This document shows positions 35,519 through 42,500 of a stretch of 46,907 nt of DNA, in pieces (position 1 is the stretch's first letter; each line of letters starts with the position of its first letter). Location of the stretch: the NCBI GenBank assembly GCA_016873495.1, contig VGXC01000026.1, forward strand, positions 1 through 46,907. The letters run 5' to 3'. This DNA is from Nitrospira sp. (GTDB taxonomy: Bacteria > Nitrospirota > Nitrospiria > Nitrospirales > Nitrospiraceae). Made by a program: the position numbers and the translations under genes. Below the pieces are notes generated by a model. It did no database searches. It saw nothing but the letters and a program-made list of their open reading frames with translations, and had not been told where the DNA came from.

Positions 35519-36254
35519 GGCGGGCGGCCCGGAGAAACGCGTCGAACAGGCGCCGTTGCACCGCATAACGGTCGAAGAGGTATTCCGGATGCCACTGGAC
35601 TCCGAGGAAGAAGGGATGGCGGCGACGGTCGGCTGCCTCGATCGCTTCGATGACTCCGTCGGGGGCCACGGCGGTGGCCACGAGAGACGGCGCGACGGTC
35701 TTGATGGATTGATGGTGCGAGCTGTTCACGCGGAGGCGGGCCAGGCGCGTGATCCGCCGCAGCAAACTGTCGGGGGTAACGCGCACCGCATGGGCATATT
35801 CGGTGGCCGGGCCAGGGGCCCGGTGTTGCAGGGCCTTCGGCAGCTGCGCAGCGATGTCCTGGATGAGGCTGCCTCCCAGGGCGACGTTGATGGCCTGCAT
35901 GCCGCCACAGATGCCGAACACGGGGAGGGCTGACTTCATGGCTCGGCCGACCAGGGCTTGTTCGAAGGCATAGCGCTGGCGGCTCATCACGCGAAACGTG
36001 TACCGCTGACGCTCGCCATACAGAGAGGGCGGCAGGTCCGGGCCGCTGCCCGTCAGGAGCAGTCCGTCCAGCCCCTCGAACAGCCGGCGTTGCAAGGCCG
36101 GATCGTCCGTCAACGGAAGGATCACCGGCACCCCGCCCAGTTCCTCGATGGCGCGGGCATAGCGGGCGCGCAGAAAGTAGGTCGGCTCGCGGCCGCCCAT
36201 GTCTTTGCGATCGCCGGCGTTAAAGTCCGGTGTGACGCCGATCAAGGGTTTCAT
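35511..36254 (-). CDS. Class I glutamine amidotransferase-like peptidase C26 (PuuD-like)
   Basis: 247 residues, family C26. It opens MKPLIGVTPDFNAG, has the GLLLTGSGPDL oxyanion region, the nucleophile Cys in PVFGICGGMQAINV and the His in GVQWHPEYLF with its Glu two residues on. PuuD-like enzymes cleave gamma-glutamyl-gamma-aminobutyrate, and others hydrolyse gamma-glutamyl amides. Linked translation with an amino-acid permease supports gamma-glutamyl or polyamine scavenging. ATG 36254 is used; the frame extends upstream into the next gene. Confidence 0.87.
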   Translation of the reverse strand: MKPLIGVTPDFNAGDRKDMGGREPTYFLRARYARAIEELGGVPVILPLTDDPALQRRLFEGLDGLLLTGSGPDLPPSLYGERQRYTFRVMSRQRYAFEQALVGRAMKSALPVFGICGGMQAINVALGGSLIQDIAAQLPKALQHRAPGPATEYAHAVRVTPDSLLRRITRLARLRVNSSHHQSIKTVAPSLVATAVAPDGVIEAIEAADRRRHPFFLGVQWHPEYLFDRYAVQRRLFDAFLRAARRG

Positions 36255-36264
36255 CGAGAGACGC

Positions 36265-36630
36265 TTACTTCTTTTCCTCGGCGGGGACGCCCTCTTCGGT
36301 GGAATAGCCGAGAAACCGCACCGGCTTGTCCCCTTGCAGATGCTCCGGGGTGAGCACATAGGTTCCATAGACGGTAGTGTGCCAGACGGCCTTGGCCGCG
36401 TCCAGATTGCCGGCAGAGAAGATGTAGGTCAGGCCGCCGACCACCCCGCCGCCGATGGCGAAACAGACTTTTGCGGCTCCATAGGGCAGCGTGAGCAGCC
36501 AACTGGCTGCCTGCAGCCCGGCGCCCTTGGCGGACCCGGATGTCGTATCCTCCGCCCCCTGGGCCATCCCCACCGGAATCACGGCCAGTTGCGCAAAGGC
36601 GAGGATCAGCACAATGGCAACCCCTTTCAT
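36265..36630 (-). CDS. Exported small protein, unknown function
   Basis: 121 residues. A signal peptide MKGVAIVLILAFAQLAVIPVGMAQGAE ends near AQG. The mature part has a hydrophobic centre (about 40-80, ASWLLTLPYGAAKVCFAIGGGVVGGLTYIF), then YGTYVLTPEHLQGDKPVRFLGYSTEEGVP. It looks membrane-associated. ATG 36630 is preferred because AGGAAGG precedes it and it starts the signal peptide; ATG 36690 is in frame upstream. It lies 10 bp before the amidotransferase gene. No family recognised. Confidence 0.65.
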   Translation of the reverse strand: MKGVAIVLILAFAQLAVIPVGMAQGAEDTTSGSAKGAGLQAASWLLTLPYGAAKVCFAIGGGVVGGLTYIFSAGNLDAAKAVWHTTVYGTYVLTPEHLQGDKPVRFLGYSTEEGVPAEEKK

Positions 36631-36711
36631 CCACCTTCCTCGAAGTCCGATTGGCTTGCCGCTCAGAGACTCCCCTTGGACTGTGTCCACGTCTCCCCCT
36701 CCTTAGTGGTT

Positions 36712-36768
36712 CTTACCTCTTGCTTCCCACCACTTGCCCCTCGCCTCGTGCCTCTCGCCCATCAGCTT
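36712..36768. repeat. Word block H (CTTGCC/CTCGCC theme)
   Basis: Tandem words: TTACCTCTTGCTTCCCACCA then CTTGCCCCTCGCCTCGTGCC then TCTCGCCC. It shares GGCGAGGGGCAAG (read on the minus strand) with block B at 15.1 kb. No inverted partner arm was found. Confidence 0.45.
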
Positions 36769-36820
36769 AGTTCCTTATAGCAAATCCCAGAGCTTATGCA
36801 AACCCTTCTGTCATCGTCGC

Positions 36821-36884
36821 CGGTCCGAAAGTTGGGAAGGCTGAATAATGACTTGTGGACTTTAGGGACTTTCGGACTTTGAGA
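36821..36884. repeat. Inverted word block I (GGACTTT theme)
   Basis: Three GGACTTT words at 36857-36863, 36866-36872 and 36874-36880 (steps of 9 and 8) form the right arm. TCCGAAAGT (36824-36832) in the left arm pairs exactly with ACTTTCGGA (36868-36876). It lies 15 bp after the stop of the gene at 36899. Confidence 0.65.
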
Positions 36885-36898
36885 CTGCGCCGCTTCCA

Positions 36899-37354
36899 TT
36901 ATTCTGCGGAGGAGGCCAAATCCAGCTCGGCGAGAATCTGTGTTTTCAGCCGCTCAGCCTGCTGCGCGACGGCACGGAGCAACGCATCCGCGAACGCGTC
37001 AGCCGCAACGCGGCCGTTCTCCTGTGGAATGCCAGCCTCGATCGCTAGATCCAGCTTGAGCGAACAGAGACCCTGGATGAGCAGGTCCCGAGCCCGGCTC
37101 TCGCAGGCCGGCCGTTCCTCGGCGGCGATGGGGGCCAAGGCCTTGCGCAGCCAGGGCTCGAAGTCGAGCGCCTGCCTGGCGCGGGCCGCCTGCGCCTCGT
37201 CCAATTCCACCGCCACCTGCACCCCGCCTTTCCAGCTCCGTTTCTTCACGTTGAAGACGCAGGCCAGGCGTGTCGATTGGGCCTCCACCGGCTCCGGCCC
37301 ATAGAAGAGCGTGATGCGGTAGGGAAGCGGTTCGGGGCTGGATTGCGGCGACAT
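36899..37354 (-). CDS. Hypothetical protein with a long helical C-terminus
   Basis: 151 residues. The first 50 residues are beta-rich (YRITLFYGPEPVEAQSTRLACVFNVKKRSWKGGVQVAVELDE). The rest is alanine- and leucine-rich helix, with AARARQALDFEPWLRKALAPIAAEER and ADALLRAVAQQAERLKTQILAELDLA. No transmembrane or signal segment. No family recognised; it could be a cytoplasmic adaptor. ATG 37354 is the only sensible start. Confidence 0.6.
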   Translation of the reverse strand: MSPQSSPEPLPYRITLFYGPEPVEAQSTRLACVFNVKKRSWKGGVQVAVELDEAQAARARQALDFEPWLRKALAPIAAEERPACESRARDLLIQGLCSLKLDLAIEAGIPQENGRVAADAFADALLRAVAQQAERLKTQILAELDLASSAE

Positions 37355-37693
37355 GCTGGGTAATTCCTTGGTTCTTTATGACATAGGCGTTCAATCCACA
37401 CAAGGCTCTGCCATACAAGGACCTGTCCTATCTCATCCCCGGCTCTCCTTTTCGACTCACTGTTGCACTGGTCGCACACAGTCGACAACGGTCTCTAGAA
37501 ATTAATCCACAGCAGGACATAAGCAGGGATGCGGGGATGCGCAAAAATCCGGTACCGGCCACCTGCCGGAAAACCAGGGCACAAGACTTGCGTTTCGTCA
37601 CGCACAGTCACACACAAATTATCTCGCGCCCAGTCAAGATCGGTCGGCCCAGCCCCTTTTTTTTCTCTCTCTCTATCGGCGAGAAATGAATAG
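37355..37693. other. Gene-poor region before the lipoprotein cluster
   Basis: About 340 bp with no convincing gene. A 77-codon frame on the minus strand (37495-37728) has no signal, family or Shine-Dalgarno and overlaps the promoter region, so it is not called. A pyrimidine run CCCTTTTTTTCTCTCTCTCT lies at about 37656-37675. Confidence 0.45.
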
Positions 37694-37721
37694 TTGACTA
37701 GATTCTGGTAATGCGCATAAT
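37694..37721 (+). promoter_or_regulatory. Strong sigma-70-like promoter for the lipoprotein cluster
   Basis: TTGACT (37694-37699) and CATAAT (37716-37721) are separated by 16 bp; each hexamer matches five of six consensus bases. The first lipoprotein start is 59 bp downstream. It probably drives the whole plus-strand cluster. Confidence 0.7.
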
Positions 37722-37780
37722 GGCTCACAAGGTGGTCGAGAGGTCAGCGTTGTGAATGAAATTGTGTAGAGGAGGTGCCC

Positions 37781-38107
37781 ATGGCTCTGTCATCGAACAG
37801 CACAATGGTTCGCCCGGGAAAATCGCTCGGCCTCGTTCTCGCGCTCGGCCTCTGGACGGCCGCCGGCTGCGCGACCTCCGGCGACCTGGAGCAGATTAAG
37901 CAGGAGGCGCAACAGGGGGAAAGCAAGCTGCGGGCGGACCTGATGAAAGAGCAGACGCAGTTCTCCACCCTGGCGAAGGAGAACGAAGCGCTGCGCGCCG
38001 CCCATGCCAAGATTTCCCAGTCCGTCAAAGAGTATTTGAAAGCCGAAGAAGCGCGGCACGTGGACGCCCTCAATCAAGTCCGGTCCACGATGAAGAATCT
38101 GGAATAG
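37781..38107 (+). CDS. Coiled-coil lipoprotein (bare stalk)
   Basis: 108 residues. The signal peptide ends WTAAGC, then ATSGDLEQIKQEAQQGESKL begins a coiled coil that runs to the C-terminus (SVKEYLKAEEARHVDALNQVRSTMKNLE). It has no other domain, resembling a Braun-lipoprotein- or OmpA-stalk-like fibre. ATG 37781 has AGAGGAGG five bases upstream. Its GD(V/L)E-x2-(R/K)QE start is shared with the two lipoproteins that follow, so the three probably arose by duplication of one anchor module. Confidence 0.8.
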   Translation: MALSSNSTMVRPGKSLGLVLALGLWTAAGCATSGDLEQIKQEAQQGESKLRADLMKEQTQFSTLAKENEALRAAHAKISQSVKEYLKAEEARHVDALNQVRSTMKNLE

Positions 38108-38177
38108 CGGACGGAATCTCACAAGGAGCCGCCCATGATCGATGGACTCGTGCGCCATCAGCTTCGACCTCCGTCCC

Positions 38178-39434
38178 ATGAAGGCCCTCTCGTGCGCCAT
38201 CGCCCTGGTGCTCGCCGGTTGCGCCGGCTCCGGCGACGTGGAGCAAGTCCGGCAGGAGCGGGCCCAGGCCAAGGCCAAGATGAGCGGCGAACTCCAGCAG
38301 GAGCGCACGCTCGCCGCTTCCATGGAGAAAAAGAGTGAGGCCCAAAAGGCTGAGGCCGAGAAACTGGCCCAGGCCTTGGGAGGGAAGCAAGGGACGGTCG
38401 AGGGGAAGCCCCGGACGAAGACCTTGGGAGCAGGGGCAGGCGATGGCTCCGGCACCACGCTGAAGATCACCAACGGCACCGCCAATCCCGTGCCGGTCAT
38501 GATCACGTTGGGCGCCGGCTATGACATCAACAACATCAGTCAATTGCCGGCCTCATGGAACGTCGTTCAAGACCCCGTGGGCCTTCAGTATCTGTCGGGC
38601 CTCTTTATCCTGGCCGGCAACAGTTCGGTGTCGTACAATTCATATCCGAGCAGCTTCAGCGGCAACGTCGGCTTCGGGCCGACGTCCTGGGGGCGCGGCT
38701 GCGGCAATTCCGCCGCCGGCGCGTGCTACCCCAACTCCATCAACCTCGCCGAGTTTACGCTCAACTATTCAGGTGGGCAGGAGACGGTGGACATCAGCGA
38801 TGTGAACGGGGCCAACGCCTCGCTCACCATCAACTTTGCAAGCAGCAACCAGTGGACCGACAACTCCGGCAACAACAACGTGACCGCCATCGGGATCGCC
38901 CCGCCACTCTCCAATTTTGCCAACCAGGTAGGGGTCTACGGCTGGCAGGCAACGAATTGCACCTCCAGCGTCAATCCCCCTAACCCAGCGTCCGGCTGCC
39001 CCGCGCCGGTGAACGCCCCCTCGGCCTCGCAAACGCAGACCAACGCCCAGTGCAACATCCAGCGGGGATTGGGAGTATCCGGCGGCACGGTGGAGGTTGT
39101 CTTCGGCGGGTTTACGGACCAACCTTCGGCGCCGCAGCCTGGCTGCATGGCCGTGAACACCATCAGCCCGGCCAGCGGAACGCAGAGCGGCGGCCAGACC
39201 GTAACGATGACCGGCTGGGGCCTCTCGCAAGTGACCAGCGTGACGTTTCAGGGCGCGGCCGCGATGATCAGTTCACAGAGCGACACGCAGTTGGTGGTCA
39301 CGACGCCCCCATGCAACTTCACGTTTGCTCCTCAGCCCTGGCGTTCCAACGTCATGCTAAACGGGTCTTATATCGTGCCGAATAACGCAGCCGGGTGGGG
39401 TGCGAGCGCGGCCTACATTTACACGAGCCCCTGA
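38178..39434 (+). CDS. Lipoprotein with coiled-coil stalk, beta domain and IPT/TIG-like domain
   Basis: About 418 residues. Signal MKALSCAIALVLAGC, then a stalk (about 17-70) with QAKAKMSGELQQER and KSEAQKAEAEKLAQALGG. A Ser/Asn/Gly-rich beta domain (about 88-320) carries several cysteines and starts GTTLKITNGTANPVPVMITLG. An IPT/TIG-like Ig domain follows (about 328-385; NTISPASGTQSGGQTVTMTG). A longer start, ATG 38142, has a better-placed AAGGAG but a poor signal peptide. A 13-bp direct repeat (CTCGTGCGCCATC, 42 bp apart) links the two candidate starts, so a short in-frame duplication may have created the second. Confidence 0.75.
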   Translation: MKALSCAIALVLAGCAGSGDVEQVRQERAQAKAKMSGELQQERTLAASMEKKSEAQKAEAEKLAQALGGKQGTVEGKPRTKTLGAGAGDGSGTTLKITNGTANPVPVMITLGAGYDINNISQLPASWNVVQDPVGLQYLSGLFILAGNSSVSYNSYPSSFSGNVGFGPTSWGRGCGNSAAGACYPNSINLAEFTLNYSGGQETVDISDVNGANASLTINFASSNQWTDNSGNNNVTAIGIAPPLSNFANQVGVYGWQATNCTSSVNPPNPASGCPAPVNAPSASQTQTNAQCNIQRGLGVSGGTVEVVFGGFTDQPSAPQPGCMAVNTISPASGTQSGGQTVTMTGWGLSQVTSVTFQGAAAMISSQSDTQLVVTTPPCNFTFAPQPWRSNVMLNGSYIVPNNAAGWGASAAYIYTSP

Positions 39435-39570
39435 GAGACCTACAACCTCTCGAGCCCAAGACATCAGCTCCGGAGGTGAGCCATAGACCGCGAGCGCGGA
39501 GTAGTTGGTCAAGTCCGTCAGTCACCTGGTGGGCCACGACCATGGTGGCACAAGCATAAGGAGACCTTCT

Positions 39571-42500
39571 ATGCTTCCAATGAACGTGAATGCCTTTCGC
39601 AAGGCGATGCGTCGAGCCGGCAGTTTTCTGTTGACGATCAGTTTGATATGGGCCGGCTGCGCCAGCTCCGGCGACGTGGAGAAGGCCCGGCAAGAACAGG
39701 CCCAGGCCAAAGCCAAGATGAGCGCCGAGTTGCAGCAGGAGCGCCAGCTTGCCGCTTCGATGCACCAGGAAAGCGAGGCGCAAAAGGCCGAGGCGGAGAA
39801 ATTGGCCAAGGCCCTGGGCGGCACGGCACAGCCCAAGCCCCAGATGGCGGCTCCGCTCCGAGGTACAGCGTCAAGCATCACCCTGACCCAGGCCATGACG
39901 AACTACAACAATGGTCATTGCCAGAAAGTAATAAAAGCGAATCCGCCCGTCGTGCCTCAACAGGTCACTGCCTTGCATATTGCTAGCAGCACTGAATGTC
40001 CCTCCGTCACCATCAGCACCACCGATACGACGCCGTTTACCGCCGCTAGTCCTCTAATCCCAGTTGTCGTCGGCTCGGGCGGAACCCTGACATTGAATGA
40101 TCCGGGTACAGGTAACACCATGACCCTGTACGCCAGTTCCTTTCTCATTCAAAATACCGGCACGATGAGCGCGGGGTCGGCAACAGCTCCGGTCGCGGGG
40201 CAAATCACGATCGTCATGGCCGGCAATGCATCGGCGGCGCTTCCTCCCACAACGGGCGATCAAAATCAGAACATGCGTGACATCACCGTGATGGACGGAG
40301 GCACTCTGGCCCTGTACGGCGGCAAGGGCCTGTCGGCGGCGCCGGGGACCATGAACAACGACATTGTGAGCGGCACCCAGAGTTGGACCTACTTGGCCGT
40401 ACCGGCCGGACCGTCGTCGTTGTACGGTGAAAACGGGAGTATAGGAAACGTCAGCGCCCCCGTGCCCACCCAGTCGCCGGACGGTACCTTGTTGACCCTG
40501 GCGACCAATGTCCAGAGTGTCACTCCTCCCCAACAGGCCTGGCAAGTCGACGACTGGATCTCCGTGGCCACGACCAGTTTCTCGTCTCATCAGACGGAAA
40601 TCGTCCAGATTTGTAGTATTCAGACCGTTTCCAATCCAGAATCCGGCTCGATTACAAGCCTCTCGAACGGGAGCCCAATCGTCGTCACGAGCACATTCAC
40701 TCCAGCCAATGGAGCCCAAGTAACCATCACCGGAACAGGAACCTCCGCTGACAATCAAACCTATACGGTGACCACCTCGAGCTACAATACGTTTTCTCTG
40801 AATGGTTCGACGGGGTCCCAATTGTCAACATCTGGTCAATGGACCTTGGCAAAACAAGTGAGTCAGATCACCTTGTGTCAACCGCTCAAACATTACCACT
40901 ATGGCGGGTTCGCCCCTACGCCGGGGTTCTTTCCGGCCAGCACGACGCAGAAAGTCGTGTCAGGCGGAAATCCGATCAACGTCAGTCACCAGGCGAAGAG
41001 TTTCTACGACGATCACCACCGCAACTACGGCATCGACGAGCGGGCGGAAGTCGCGCTGCTGTCGCGCAACATCAAGCTCACCTCGGTGGCCGGTCAGACC
41101 GGCGACGGCAACAACTTTATCGGCGGGCACTTGGTCGCGATGGTGAGCCAGACCGGCTCTCCCCCCAGCCCAACTCTGACCTTGTCGGGAGTGGAGGTCG
41201 AAAAATTCGGCCAGGGGTTGGTGGGACGGTATCCGGTCCACTTGCACATGTTGCCCAGCGGGAGCGGCGTGTGGGTGCAGGACGTGAGCGTGCATCACAG
41301 TTACAACAAGTGTTATGTCGTCCACGGGACCGGCAACGCCAACTTCTATAACAATGTCTGCGTCCGCACGGTGGGCCAAGGGTTCTACCTGGAGGATGGC
41401 GACAATATCACCGGCAATCAGTTCATGCGGAACCACATTGCCGGCACCATGGCGGCCAATACACAGTATTCCTTCCCATTACCGCCTGGCAGCTTGTATT
41501 GGGACGGCGACAATTTGCAAAATTCTCATTTGTCGTGGGTGAACTGGTACAACGTTAACTCAATTCCAGACACCTCTCAATCCGGCTACAATGCGTCGTC
41601 TCCCGAAGGGCCTGATCTGTATCAGCCCAGCGGGTTTTGGATTACGAACCTCGGCAACACCTTCGTCAACAATTCGGTCGCCGGATGCCAGGCGAATGGG
41701 CGAGGGTACTGGTTGATCGCACAAGGGGCGAATGGTACCGCTGCCGCTTCACGCTTTACCTATCCCGAATTCACCGGCAACCGTGCCCACGGTTGTTATT
41801 ATGGCATCGATGTGACTGCCCAAGATGGCGTGTCGACGGACAATACCTACACTAATGATCCTCGGCCCACCCTGAGCACGACAGGGGTCATCACACCTCC
41901 GGTGTTTCTGCTCAATGACAACACCATTACCCGCTCACGCTTCCGCGGGTTCTGGTCGCGCAGCTTATTCACCGCGCTGCACAATAATCGGTTTGCCACG
42001 AACCCCTACGGCTTTTCGCTGCTGGGTGGTGGCGGACCGGAGGGTAACAACCCTGACTTTTGGGGCATGGCCCACGAAAACGTGATCGCCGGCATGACCA
42101 GGAACAATGTGGAGCGCTTTCCTGCCTGCACCCCTCCCATCACAAAGGCATGGAACAACACGGGAGGAGGCTCTCTGAACGTCGAGAGTCCCATCATCCC
42201 GCAACAGGGCGCCTCCATTCTCATCTCAGGAGTGCAAGGATATTCATCGGCCAACAGTGGCTGGACCGTCGGGACAACGACGGCCAACTCCTTTACGACC
42301 ACGGCCGCCGTTAACAAGGGATCTTCAACGAATAGCGGCGTGTGGCAATACACAAGCGGGTGGACATACGGCAAAGTTATGGTTCCTTGGCGATCAGAGT
42401 GTGCCGATGTGGCGTTAAGTTCCTCCGGGGCGAACTTGGGTTGGGGGAATCACCCTACCACCAGCTTCGGGTCTGTGATCAACGTTCAAGGCTATAGCTA

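Noticed and set aside
37495-37728. 77-codon minus-strand frame before the lipoprotein cluster
   Set aside because: No Shine-Dalgarno, signal or family pattern and it overlaps a strong promoter on the other strand.
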